From assembly GCA_005887855.1 (NCBI GenBank), contig VBQB01000078.1:1-12646 (forward strand): 12,646 nt of DNA, read 5' to 3'. The notes below the pieces were generated by a model. It saw only the letters and a list, made by a program, of their open reading frames with translations. It had not been told where the DNA came from and did not search any database. The stretch comes from Verrucomicrobiota bacterium (lineage in GTDB: Bacteria > Verrucomicrobiota > Verrucomicrobiae > Chthoniobacterales > UBA10450). Every line of letters starts with the position of its first letter. Position 1 is the first letter of the stretch. Position numbers and translations under genes: made by a program. Of the stretch, positions 1 to 7,989 are shown one piece after another.

Positions 1-1005
1 GATCGCAAGGCTACTCCGAGTAGTCCGATGAAAGCCATTACCCATTGCGAGTACGGTGGCCCCGAGGTTCTCAAGGTTGAAGATATTGAAAAGCCGGTGC
101 CTAATGACAATCAACTTCTCGTCAGAGTTCGCGCCGTTTCAGTAAACCCACTCGACCTTACCATCCGAGGCTCGCTCCTCCTCCGCCCATTGTTCGGCCT
201 ACGCAAACCAAAAGACACCCGCCTCGGTGTCGACTATGCCGGAACAGTTGAAGCGGTTGGTAAGAACGTAACTAACTTCAAGCCGGGGGACGAAGTATTC
301 GGCGGAAAGACTGGGGCTTTCGCTGAGTACATCTGCGTATTGGCCGATCGCGCAGTCGTGCCGAAGCCGGCCAACATGACATTTGAACAAGCGGCTTCCG
401 TCCCGGTGGCGGCGATCACCGCGTTGCAGGGTCTTCGCGACAAAGGACAAATTCAGGCCGGGCAAAAGGTCTTGATCAACGGCGCGTCGGGAGGTGTGGG
501 CACGTTCGCTGTGCAAATCGCGAAATCGTTCGGAACCGAGGTGACCGGCGTATGCAGCACTCGCAATGTCGATCTTGTTCGTTCAATCGGTGCAGATCAC
601 GTGATCGACTACACCAAAGAAGATTTCAGTAAGACCGATCAACGTTACGACCTGATCTACGATCTCATTGGGAACCACTCCTTCTCCGAGCGGCGGCGCA
701 TCTTGAATCCGAATGGCATCTGCGTCATGGCCGGGATCGGAGGAGCAGGATGGCACGACGGGTTCGCGACGCGTTTGCTTGGCGAGCTCAATTCGTATCT
801 GCGGTCACGATTCGTTAGCCAGAAGTTCATCGCCTACATTGCGCAATTCAACAAAAAGGACATGATGGTCCTGGCCGATCTCATGCAGTCCGGAAAGGTG
901 ACTCCGGTCATCGACCGGACCTACAAATTGAAGGAGACGACTGACGCTCTTCGATACCTGGAACAAGGACATGCTCGAGGCAAAGTCGTAGTCACTGTTG
1001 AATGA
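1..1005 (+). CDS. Zinc-independent MDR family NAD(P)H quinone reductase / alcohol dehydrogenase-like protein, 5' end outside window
   Basis: Medium-chain dehydrogenase/reductase of the quinone oxidoreductase type, expected to move hydride between NADPH and a quinone or enone. Numbered from the ATG at 28, the GroES-like part holds GVDYAGTVEAVG (67-78) and KPGDEVFGG (85-93). The Rossmann part has the nucleotide-binding ASGGVG turn (153-158), then CSTRN and GADHVIDY. The GHE zinc motif of zinc alcohol dehydrogenases is replaced by DYAGTVE, so no catalytic zinc is expected. The ATG at 28 gives a 325-residue protein, but the same frame is open to base 1. Its upstream residues (DRKATPSSP before MKA) line up with the linker of the paralogue at 1798-2910 (ERYAATPGNP before MKA). 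I therefore infer that this copy also has an N-terminal membrane anchor upstream of the window and that 28 is an internal Met. The true substrate is unknown. Confidence 0.88.
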   Translation, partial: DRKATPSSPMKAITHCEYGGPEVLKVEDIEKPVPNDNQLLVRVRAVSVNPLDLTIRGSLLLRPLFGLRKPKDTRLGVDYAGTVEAVGKNVTNFKPGDEVFGGKTGAFAEYICVLADRAVVPKPANMTFEQAASVPVAAITALQGLRDKGQIQAGQKVLINGASGGVGTFAVQIAKSFGTEVTGVCSTRNVDLVRSIGADHVIDYTKEDFSKTDQRYDLIYDLIGNHSFSERRRILNPNGICVMAGIGGAGWHDGFATRLLGELNSYLRSRFVSQKFIAYIAQFNKKDMMVLADLMQSGKVTPVIDRTYKLKETTDALRYLEQGHARGKVVVTVE

Positions 1006-1033
1006 AACAAGAGGACCACAGGAAGAAAATGAA

Positions 1034-1801
1034 ATGACAATTAGCACGATCGACAATTCACAACGCACGGCGGCAAAAATCGCAGGATTCAGTCTCCTCT
1101 TCTCGATGGTGATTGTGGTGTTCGCTAACTATGTGCTGCTCAACCCGCTTATCATCCCGCGCAATGCAACCGAAACTGCCCGGAACATCATGGCGCACGA
1201 AACCCAATTTCGTGTCGCCGTCACCTGCTTTCTCATTTACAGCGCCAGCGTTGTCGTTCTACTCGCGGCGCTCTACGTGATTCTGAAACCAATAAATCAA
1301 GGCCTTGCCCTGGTCGGCGCGTTATTTCGGCTGGTATTCGCAATGTTGTGGCTTCTTAGCACGCTCAACATGTTAGGCGCACTGCGGCTCCTCGGTAGCA
1401 CGAGCTATTTACAAGTCTTCGGAGCAGACCGATTACAGGTCTTGGCCAGGCTAAGTGTCGCCGCAACTTTCGACGACTACTACGTCGGCCTGCCATTTTT
1501 TGGATTAGCCGCGACCGTTTGCGCCTGGTTGTGGCTTAAGTCGGGATATATCCCGAGAGCGTTGGCTGTGTTCGGTTTGATCTCTTCTGCGTGGTGCGTG
1601 ATCTGCGCCTTCGTTTTCCTCATTTTCCCGCACTTCAACAAGATCGTTAACGACTACATATTCGATTCGCCGATGGCCATCTTCGAGCTGGTGGTAAGCT
1701 TTTGGCTCTTGTTTAAAGGCCTAAAACCGAGAGATCATAAGGAAGCGGACTGCATCGGCGGAAGGTCGGGCGCGGTTACCCATATTTCTCTAAACCTATG
1801 A
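1034..1801 (+). CDS. DUF4386-like multi-pass membrane protein
   Basis: Integral membrane protein of 255 residues with about six hydrophobic segments: AAKIAGFSLLF onward, FRVAVTCFLIYSASVVV, LVGALFRLVFAMLWLL, YYVGLPFFGLAATVCAW, ALAVFGLISSAWCVIC and a last one near AIFELVVSFWLLF. Length, helix count and the early 'RTAAKIAGFSLL' stretch fit the DUF4386 family, whose function is not known. I chose the ATG at 1034 because AGGAAG lies about 10 bases upstream and because the alternative start at 998 would add a polar stretch (MNETRGPQEENE) and overlap the upstream gene. The stop overlaps the next start as ATGA, indicating translational coupling with the downstream reductase. The hydrophilic tail after the last helix (about 30 residues) is not conserved-looking. 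The family call is from memory of the pattern, so moderately sure. Confidence 0.8.
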   Translation: MTISTIDNSQRTAAKIAGFSLLFSMVIVVFANYVLLNPLIIPRNATETARNIMAHETQFRVAVTCFLIYSASVVVLLAALYVILKPINQGLALVGALFRLVFAMLWLLSTLNMLGALRLLGSTSYLQVFGADRLQVLARLSVAATFDDYYVGLPFFGLAATVCAWLWLKSGYIPRALAVFGLISSAWCVICAFVFLIFPHFNKIVNDYIFDSPMAIFELVVSFWLLFKGLKPRDHKEADCIGGRSGAVTHISLNL

Positions 1802-2910
1802 AAATAAAACGTATTCTAAAGTGGGCAGTAGGGGTAATCCTACTCGCGTTAATCGTGTGGGGGTTTATCGCCTACTGGACATCGACCAATGACTGCGAGC
1901 GCTACGCCGCTACTCCTGGCAATCCTATGAAAGCTGTTGTGTACTGCGACTACGGTGTGCCCAATCTTAAACTTCAGGAAACCGAAAGACCTACTCCTGC
2001 AGATGATCAACTTCTGGTAAGAGTTCGCGCGGCTTCGGTTAACCCACTCGACTGGCACTTTATTGAAGGCACGCCGTACATCATGCGCGTAATGGGCGTG
2101 GGCATGCGCAAACCTAAGGATACACGGCTAGGCGTTGATTTTGCCGGCACGGTAGAAGCGATTGGCAAGAACGTGACGAAATTCAAGCCGGGCGACGAGG
2201 TATTCGGCGGTCGAACAGGGGCTTTTGCTGAGTATGTGTGTGTTCGCGAGGCTAGGGCAGTGGCGCTGAAACCGGCTAGCGTTACGTTTGAGCAAGCGGC
2301 TTCGGTGCCTATTGCGGGAATCACTGCATTACAGGGCGTTCGCGACAAAGGAAAGGTTCAACCGGGACAGAAGATCTTGATCAACGGCGCGTCGGGAGGG
2401 GTAGGGACGTTCGCGGTGCAGATCGCGAAATCAATGGGCGCAGATGTGACCGGTGTATGCAGCACGAGAAATTTGGACATGGTCCGATCACTCGGCGCAG
2501 ATCATGTGATTGATTACACCAAAGAGGATTTCACCAAAGGTGACCAACGCTACGACGTGATTCTGGACAACGTTGCCAACCATTCGTTGTCGGAATGCAG
2601 GCGCGTCTTAAATCCTAATGGCAAATACGTCTTGATAGGAGGCGGAGGAGTAAACGAGAGCCGATGGCTCGGGCCGGGGCTTACTCATGCGTTCAAAGCG
2701 ATGCTCTTGTCAAAATTCGTGAGTCAGAAGATGGGGATGATGCTGGCGGAACTGAACCACAATGACCTGACCCTCCTGGGCGAGCTCATGCAGTCAGGCA
2801 AGGTCACGCCAGTTATCGACCGGCGTTACAAGTTGAGCGAAGTCCCCGAGGCGATCCGATATTTGGAAGAAGGTCATGCTCGAGGCAAAGTCGTAATTAC
2901 TTTGGAGTAA
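1798..2910 (+). CDS. Membrane-anchored zinc-independent MDR family NAD(P)H quinone reductase-like protein
   Basis: Second medium-chain reductase, 370 residues, paralogous to the gene at 1-1005. Residues 1-6 are basic (MKIKRI) and residues 10-27 are a single hydrophobic helix (VGVILLALIVWGFIAYW). A short linker follows, and the enzyme proper starts at PMKAVVYCDYG (about residue 43). This predicts an N-in, single-pass anchor with the catalytic domain outside the cytoplasmic face, or an uncleaved signal; which of the two is undecided. The GroES-like half has GVDFAGTVEAIG and the Rossmann half has ASGGVG (198-203). The zinc-ligand GHE motif is absent, as in its sister. The start overlaps the DUF4386 stop (ATGA), so the two are coupled. 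Long blocks are nearly identical to the first copy (for example around GKVLINGASGGVGTFAVQIA), so a tandem duplication around the membrane gene is likely. Substrate unknown. Confidence 0.9.
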   Translation: MKIKRILKWAVGVILLALIVWGFIAYWTSTNDCERYAATPGNPMKAVVYCDYGVPNLKLQETERPTPADDQLLVRVRAASVNPLDWHFIEGTPYIMRVMGVGMRKPKDTRLGVDFAGTVEAIGKNVTKFKPGDEVFGGRTGAFAEYVCVREARAVALKPASVTFEQAASVPIAGITALQGVRDKGKVQPGQKILINGASGGVGTFAVQIAKSMGADVTGVCSTRNLDMVRSLGADHVIDYTKEDFTKGDQRYDVILDNVANHSLSECRRVLNPNGKYVLIGGGGVNESRWLGPGLTHAFKAMLLSKFVSQKMGMMLAELNHNDLTLLGELMQSGKVTPVIDRRYKLSEVPEAIRYLEEGHARGKVVITLE

Positions 2911-2922
2911 CGAAATTGAATT

Positions 2923-4956
2923 ATGATCGCGATGCGCGAGCCATCTAAATTCCTTTTTATGAGCGGCTTTTTCGAGGAATTGCAGCGCCGAAAAGTTTAT
3001 CGAGTCGCGGCCGCCTACATCATTGCGGCAGGATTCATCATTCAGATGGGATCGGCAATTTTGCCGGCGTGGGAATTGCCGAATTGGACATTCCGGCTGG
3101 TGGTCGTGCTGTTACTGATCGGATTTCCCATCGCATTGATTCTGGCCTGGGCCTTCGACGTCACTTCAGAAGGAATTCGAGCGACAAAGGGAACCGCAGC
3201 CGAACCCCACCTTCGGCGCAACATGATCATCCTTGTTGCAATCGGCGTGATCGTTTCGGCAGCCGCAGGTTTTTTCCTCTTGCCACGGGCCTCCGGTCGC
3301 AACGTCGACAAGTCAATCGCAGTGCTACCCTTCGAAAATCTGAGTGGCGATCCAGATAATGCCTATTTCGCTGACGGCATCCAGGACGATATTCTGACAA
3401 ACCTCTCGAAAATCGGCGATTTGAAGGTGATTTCGCGGACTTCGGTCATGTCGTATCGCGGCAGCGGGACGCGCAACGCCCGCGACATTGGCAAAGCGCT
3501 GGGCGTGGCCACGCTTGTGGAAGGCAGCGTTCGCCGCATCGGCAATCGGGTGCGCGTCAACGTGCAGCTGATCAATGCCAGCAACGACGAGCACATTTGG
3601 GCCGAGGATTATGACCGCGATTTGACCGACGTATTCGCCATTCAAACCGATCTTGCACAAAAAATTGTGTACACATTGCAGGCGAAGCTTTCGCCGAATG
3701 AAAAAGCGCGGCTCGATCGCCGGCCGACACAAGATCCAAATGCTTACCTCCTTTTCGTGCAGGCGCACGATTACGCCAATCGGACGGACATGTTTCGCGA
3801 TACATCGTTAAAAGCCGAGCCGCTTTTCGAACAAGCGATCAAGCTCGATCCAAACTTCTCCCTTGCCTATGCCGGTCTCTCCATGGTGGAGAGCTGGATG
3901 TATCACAGCTTCGACCCGCTACCGGCCCGGCGTGACAAAGCGCGTCTGAATGCTGATAAGGCCTTGCGATTGCAACCGGATCTTCCGGAAGGACACCTTG
4001 CACTCGGTTTCTCTTATTATTATGGCGACCGCGATTACCAGCGCGCGCTCGCCGAGTTCGAAATCGCCAAGCGTGGTCTGCCGAATGAAGCCCAGGCTTA
4101 CATGGCCATCGGCGCCATTCAACGACGTCAGGGCAAGTGGATAGAATCAACCGAGAATTTGGAAAAGGCGGCGGCACTGGATCCGAAGAACGTGTCCATC
4201 CTCTGCAACCTTGGCTATAGCTACATGGCTCAGCGCAATTTCGAAGCGGCGGACAAAATTTTTGATCGCGCAATTGTCGCAGAGCCACAGTCGTTACAGG
4301 CGACTGGAATGAAAGCAGCAGTGGCGGTCCAATGGACAGGCGACCTTAGCGCGGTCGAAAAACAATTTTCTTCAGTTCCGCCTGGAGCCGACCCAGAAGG
4401 ACTGATCACTTGGATACGGGTTGGGATTTTGACGCTAGAGCGGAAGTTTCCCGAGGCCCTTCAACTGGCGCAACAATTTCGTGGCGAGACTTTGGCCTCC
4501 GCTACAACTGCACCTTGCCCGAAGGCTTTTCTGGAAGGGATGCTTTATCGATATCAGGGCGATAACGAGAAGGCGCGAATCGCATACGAGCACGCGCGCG
4601 CTGTCGCGGAGAAACTCGTGCGTGAAGCGCCTCAAAATTCCGCTCGACACGGACAGTTGGGTGTTGTGCTTGCTGCCTTGGGTCAAAAAGAAGAAGCGAT
4701 CAACGAAGGCAAGCGCGCCGTCGAATTGTTGCCCGAATCGCAGGACGCCTTTGATGGACCACAAGGCACGGCGTCGCTCGCCCAGATTTATGCCTGGACC
4801 GGGGAATTCGACGAAGCATTTCGCCTGCTTGATCATCTGCTCGATATCCCGAACGGCCTCACCGTCCCAATGCTCAAGCTTGAACCGATGTGGGACCCAC
4901 TGCGCAAGGACCCGCGCTTCCAAGCTTTGATCGACAAGCGCAGCCCAAAGACCTAG
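2923..4956 (+). CDS. Membrane protein with TolB-like (FlgO-type) domain and C-terminal tetratricopeptide repeats
   Basis: Protein of 677 residues in three parts. Residues 13-121 carry the FFEELQRRKVYRVAAAY start and three helices (about 28-48, 57-78, 101-120), with the AWAFDVTSEGIRAT linker after the second. Residues 130-256 are the TolB-like domain (SIAVLPFENLSGD, ADGIQDDILTNLSKI, LVEGSVRRIGNRVRV, DEHIWAEDYDRDLTDVF). Residues about 265-660 are TPR units (AIKLDPNFSLAYAGLS, KAAALDPKNVSILCNLGYSY, GKRAVELLPESQDAF). In related proteins this module is joined to adenylate cyclase, kinase or winged-helix domains; none is present here, so it is probably a scaffold or signalling partner rather than an enzyme. 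Start is uncertain: ATGs at 2923, 2932 and 2959 are possible, and 2959 (MSGFFEEL) matches the usual family start. It follows the reductase by 12 bp and could belong to the same transcript. Confidence 0.9.
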   Translation: MIAMREPSKFLFMSGFFEELQRRKVYRVAAAYIIAAGFIIQMGSAILPAWELPNWTFRLVVVLLLIGFPIALILAWAFDVTSEGIRATKGTAAEPHLRRNMIILVAIGVIVSAAAGFFLLPRASGRNVDKSIAVLPFENLSGDPDNAYFADGIQDDILTNLSKIGDLKVISRTSVMSYRGSGTRNARDIGKALGVATLVEGSVRRIGNRVRVNVQLINASNDEHIWAEDYDRDLTDVFAIQTDLAQKIVYTLQAKLSPNEKARLDRRPTQDPNAYLLFVQAHDYANRTDMFRDTSLKAEPLFEQAIKLDPNFSLAYAGLSMVESWMYHSFDPLPARRDKARLNADKALRLQPDLPEGHLALGFSYYYGDRDYQRALAEFEIAKRGLPNEAQAYMAIGAIQRRQGKWIESTENLEKAAALDPKNVSILCNLGYSYMAQRNFEAADKIFDRAIVAEPQSLQATGMKAAVAVQWTGDLSAVEKQFSSVPPGADPEGLITWIRVGILTLERKFPEALQLAQQFRGETLASATTAPCPKAFLEGMLYRYQGDNEKARIAYEHARAVAEKLVREAPQNSARHGQLGVVLAALGQKEEAINEGKRAVELLPESQDAFDGPQGTASLAQIYAWTGEFDEAFRLLDHLLDIPNGLTVPMLKLEPMWDPLRKDPRFQALIDKRSPKT

Positions 4957-4995
4957 CTCCAAGGCTCAACCAAAGAAGCGCTTCGCGCCAAAGAA

Positions 4996-5026
4996 AATGC
5001 CGACACGGCCATCTCGTGCCGGCATT
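4996..5026 (-). terminator. Hairpin terminator of the nuo operon, between convergent genes
   Basis: AATGCCG (4996-5002) pairs with CGGCATT (5020-5026). Inside it, after one A/C mismatch, CACG pairs with CGTG around a 7-base loop. Read on the minus strand the stem is followed at once by TTTTCTTT, the pattern of a rho-independent terminator, 14 bases after the nuoI stop. On the plus strand there is no T run, so for the TPR gene it would act only weakly or not at all. No energy calculation was done. Confidence 0.72.
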
Positions 5027-5039
5027 GAGAACTGGGCGG

Positions 5040-5621
5040 CTAAGCAGTAGCCGGCGGGGCTGCGGCGACGGCCGATGATGGCGGTGGTGCTGGCTTCTTT
5101 TTCGCCGCGGCTTCAGCGAGTTTTGCATCGACCTCAGTCGCCTCGGTTGAGCAAATGCTGTGGTAGTAGGTATTCGATTTGGAGAGTTCGCCCTTGCGGA
5201 GGAGTAAGGCGTCGAATCGCTCGCGCCGGCTGAGTTCGTAAACCTTGTCCATTTTGATCGCTTCAAACGGGCAGACCTCGACGCAAATCTGACAGCTCAT
5301 GCAGACAGAAATATCGATGTCGAAGACGGCCGGATAAAACTGCGGCTTGCCCATGTAATCGGGCTTTTTGTCTTCGCTCTTAATTATATAGATGCACTGC
5401 GGCGGGCATTCTTTCTCGCAGATCTTACAAGCGACGCACCGCAGTCCGGCCGCCGGATCATCGGTGTCGTAAATAAGGAATGGAAAGTTGCGATAGTTCT
5501 CGGGTAGCGGGCTGCGCTCCTCGGGATACTGGACAGTGATCAAACGATCCTTTTCGAAATAGCTCCCGACGAAGTTCCGCGCCGTGACTGCCATCCCTTT
5601 TAATATTCCCAGGCCGATCAT
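5040..5621 (-). CDS. nuoI: NADH-quinone oxidoreductase subunit I (NuoI), 2x[4Fe-4S] ferredoxin-like
   Basis: Complex I subunit that carries clusters N6a and N6b and passes electrons from the hydrophilic arm to N2 in NuoB. The 193-residue product has two CxxCxxCxxxCP motifs: C62, C65, C68, C72 (with an extra C76) and C107, C110, C113, C117. An amphipathic N-terminus ([17 protein letters not shown]) and the VQYPEER motif are typical of NuoI. The start is fixed by overlap: its ATG (5621-5619) overlaps the nuoD stop TGA as ATGA. A longer reading to 5696 is only open frame inside nuoD. The tail is unusual: after about residue 165 it turns into an Ala/Pro/Lys-rich stretch ([20 protein letters not shown]), probably disordered and of unknown role. 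It is the last gene of the operon. Confidence 0.95.
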   Translation of the reverse strand: MIGLGILKGMAVTARNFVGSYFEKDRLITVQYPEERSPLPENYRNFPFLIYDTDDPAAGLRCVACKICEKECPPQCIYIIKSEDKKPDYMGKPQFYPAVFDIDISVCMSCQICVEVCPFEAIKMDKVYELSRRERFDALLLRKGELSKSNTYYHSICSTEATEVDAKLAEAAAKKKPAPPPSSAVAAAPPATA

Positions 5622-6675
5622 CGATCCACTTCTCCCATGACGATATCTACGCTGCCGAGGATTACCATCACATCCGCCACGGTGTGGCCGAGGCAAAGAT
5701 CTTCCAAGACAGTCAGGTTGATAAAACTCGGCGGACGCACGCGATAACGGTACGGGTTCGTTCCGCCGTTGCTGATCAAATAGAAACCCAGTTCGCCCTT
5801 CGGCGCTTCAATGCGTCCGTACGCTTCGCCTACGGACGGGCGAAAGGCTCGGATCTTCACCTTCGGATTCATGATGGGACCAGCGGGAATTTCTTCGAAA
5901 GCTTGCTTCAAAATTCCGACGCTCTCGCGCATTTCCAGCGCGCGCATTTGACCCCGCACGCGCGGAGCATTGGGCCGGTGATGCCAGCGTTGATCGCCAA
6001 GTCGGCGGACAGCTTGCCGACCTCTTGCGTGCGGGCGATGACAATCTCATTCGAAAGGATGAGCGCCTCGAATTCATCCAAAAATCGTGGGAATGCGTCG
6101 ACAATCTTCTCTGCGCGCTCCATCCAATCCGGTCCCGCATCGACTCGGCATCCGCCGAAACGCATGTAATCACACATCATCCGCGAACCGGAAAGCGACT
6201 CGAAAAGATCGAGAATCTTCTCTCGCTCGCGGAACGCATACATGAGCGGCGTGCCCCAGGCACCCATGTCGCTCAGCAAAAATCCCAGCAACGAAGCGTG
6301 ATTTTGAAGTCGCGTCAGTTCAGCGAGAATCACGCGCAAATATTCAGCGCGCTCCGGGACTTCGATTCCTGCGAGCTTCTCAACACTGAGCGCGTAGGCC
6401 CAGTTGTTTGTCATTGAGCAAAAGTAATCGAGCCGGTCGGTGTAAGGCATCGAGCCGAGATAGCTCGTGTTCTCGCCGATTTTTTCGTGATTGCGATGCA
6501 GATATCCGAAGACCGGCTTGAGCTTGCGCACGATCTCGCCCTCGAGCGCGACGTTCATGCGAAAAACGCCGTGGGTCGACGGATGCTGTGGCCCCATGGA
6601 TACTTCGAGCAGCTCGCCGTCGAGGCTTGATGTCATTCCGCGCGGCGGCTCGAGCGTTTGAATCGTTGCGCTCAT
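5618..6675 (-). pseudogene. nuoD: NADH-quinone oxidoreductase subunit D (NuoD), broken by internal out-of-frame deletion
   Basis: 49-kDa-type complex I subunit that forms the quinone cavity with NuoB. The N-terminal 243 residues are good NuoD: GPQHPSTHG (28-36; the second His, H35, is the quinone-site one), SYLGSMPYTDRLDY (71-84) and [18 protein letters not shown]. After that the frame reads [12 protein letters not shown] and stops at 5908. The C-terminal third continues in another frame from about 5949 ([17 protein letters not shown], then [38 protein letters not shown]) to the stop at 5618. Against the usual NuoD about 32 residues (the WDLRKxxPYSxYDxF segment) are missing at the junction, so this is a deletion plus frameshift, not a simple base error. 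Without it the protein would be near 385 residues. The short C-terminal linker ([23 protein letters not shown]) is natural in one NuoD subfamily. The start is 54 bp after nuoC, with ACGGAA just upstream. Confidence 0.9.
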
Positions 6676-6729
6676 TTCCGTTTTAACGATGTAACAATTT
6701 GACTTTGAAACGTTGCCGCAATGTCACGC

Positions 6730-7395
6730 TCATTTTTGGGCAGTGATATTTTCCGCGCCGTCCAACTGCGGCCGCGCGGTATAATGCTGTTTCGCTCTCT
6801 CCAGCACGTCGTCATGCGGCGTTGGTTCGTATTCATAATCGTCGGGCTCGCGATAATCTTTGCGCATCGGGTGATCGACAAATTCGTCCCACATCAGAAT
6901 GCGTCGCAGATCCGGGTGGCCGTCGAACCGAATACCATAAAGATCAAAAATTTCCCGTTCTTGGAATTCAGCACTGCGCCAAGTAGGAGTGAGCGATGGT
7001 AAACGCGCACCATCTGCGCGATCTGCCGTGCGCGTCCGAATTATCACGGGACCGTGTTTGTGTGTCATCGAGTAAAGATGATAGACCGCTTCAAGATAGC
7101 CTGGAAAAAATTCCGCCTGGGTTTCGTCCACTTCCTTTTCCACGCCATCGATCACCTTCTTCACTTTCACCGTCTTCTTCACCGTGCGATCGAGCCAATC
7201 CACACCGGTCGCGTTCGAACAAAAATCGAGTCGCAGCGCCGGGTCGATGCGTAAGAAACGCGCCACCGCCGGCGCATGTTCGTTGTCGATCAAGAGCGAC
7301 GATTGATGTGACGGACCAGGATTCGGGACGATGTCGATCTTAGCGCCGGGCACGGCCGCTTCGGCGCGCGCTTTGATTTGCTCTAGAGACTCCAT
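6730..7395 (-). CDS. nuoC: NADH-quinone oxidoreductase subunit C (NuoC)
   Basis: 30-kDa-type complex I subunit of the peripheral arm, which has no cofactor and packs against NuoD and NuoI. The 221-residue product carries the family signature EREIFDLYGIRFDGHPDLRRIL (about 146-167) followed by HPMRKDY (175-181), plus the YLEAVYHLYSM strand (100-110). It is separate from NuoD, not fused as in enterobacteria. A charged insertion at about 70-95 (KKTVKVKKVIDGVEKEVDET) lies before the 'VYHL' strand, where many NuoC proteins have only a short loop. The C-terminus after residue 182 is acidic (EPDDYEYEP). The start is 2 bp after the nuoB stop; no strong ribosome site is visible. Confidence 0.95.
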   Translation of the reverse strand: MESLEQIKARAEAAVPGAKIDIVPNPGPSHQSSLLIDNEHAPAVARFLRIDPALRLDFCSNATGVDWLDRTVKKTVKVKKVIDGVEKEVDETQAEFFPGYLEAVYHLYSMTHKHGPVIIRTRTADRADGARLPSLTPTWRSAEFQEREIFDLYGIRFDGHPDLRRILMWDEFVDHPMRKDYREPDDYEYEPTPHDDVLERAKQHYTARPQLDGAENITAQK

Positions 7396-7397
7396 CG

Positions 7398-7985
7398 TTA
7401 TTGGCGCTCGAGCTTAAGCGGACGAAAAACATCGGGATTCGCGGGCGGCTCCAAATCGTGTTCGCCAAACGCCGGCACCGGAAACTCGCTTGGTTGCGCC
7501 GCATTGAGGTGCTCAGCTTTCTTATTGCCGGTAAGTTTCTGCTCATCGATTTTCCGTTGTAGTTCCATGAAAGCGTGCAGCAGCGCCTCAGGGCGAGGCG
7601 GACAACCGGGAATATAAACATCGACCGGGATGTAGCGGTCGATGCCTTTGAGCACGTTGTAACCCTGTTTGAACGGCCCTCCGGAAATTGCGCACGCGCC
7701 CATGGAAATGACATATTTCGGGTCGGGCATTTGGTTGTAGAGCCTGACGATCTGCGGCGCCATTTTCTTCGTCACCGTGCCGGCCACGATCATCAAATCG
7801 GCCTGGCGCGGTGACGGCCGGAAAATTTCCCCGCCGAACCGCGCGAGGTCGTAGCGCGACGCGGCGGTTGCGATCATCTCGATGGCGCAACAGGCCAATC
7901 CAAACTGCAGCGGCCAAATCGAGTTGCGTCGACCCCAGTTGTAAAGCTCCTCCATCGAGGTCACCCAGATCCCCTGTCTTTGCAT
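7398..7985 (-). CDS. nuoB: NADH-quinone oxidoreductase subunit B (NuoB), N2 [4Fe-4S] cluster protein
   Basis: Complex I subunit carrying the terminal cluster N2, which hands electrons to quinone. The 195-residue product has all four ligands: the adjacent pair C32-C33 (GLACCAIEM), C98 ([10 protein letters not shown]) and C128 ([10 protein letters not shown]). [17 protein letters not shown] is also intact. The core ends near residue 150; the last 45 residues are a Pro-rich tail ([19 protein letters not shown]) longer than in the shortest NuoB proteins. Start at 7985 is supported by AAGGTG six bases upstream, a site that contains the nuoA stop codon region; nuoA ends 4 bp before, so the two are probably coupled. 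Confidence 0.97.
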   Translation of the reverse strand: MQRQGIWVTSMEELYNWGRRNSIWPLQFGLACCAIEMIATAASRYDLARFGGEIFRPSPRQADLMIVAGTVTKKMAPQIVRLYNQMPDPKYVISMGACAISGGPFKQGYNVLKGIDRYIPVDVYIPGCPPRPEALLHAFMELQRKIDEQKLTGNKKAEHLNAAQPSEFPVPAFGEHDLEPPANPDVFRPLKLERQ

Positions 7986-7989
7986 GGTT

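Noticed and set aside
998..1034. ATG at 998 as start of the DUF4386 gene
   Set aside because: It overlaps the upstream gene by 8 bases and adds a polar stretch; ATG 1034 has AGGAAG upstream.
3839..4288. 149-residue open frame on the minus strand inside the TPR gene
   Set aside because: Antisense shadow of a clear coding gene; arginine/proline-rich composition with no recognisable motif. The same holds for 4435-4962 minus and 3325-3768 minus.
4976..4985. Palindrome GAAGCGCTTC as an operator
   Set aside because: Short, G+C-rich, located downstream of both convergent genes; chance or part of the terminator region is more likely.
5908..5965. Programmed frameshift in nuoD
   Set aside because: About 32 conserved residues are missing as well, which ribosomal slipping cannot explain, and no slippery site is seen.
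5684..6417. Plus-strand open frames of 161 and 130 residues opposite nuoD
   Set aside because: They are antisense to a well-conserved nuoD sequence and show no family features.
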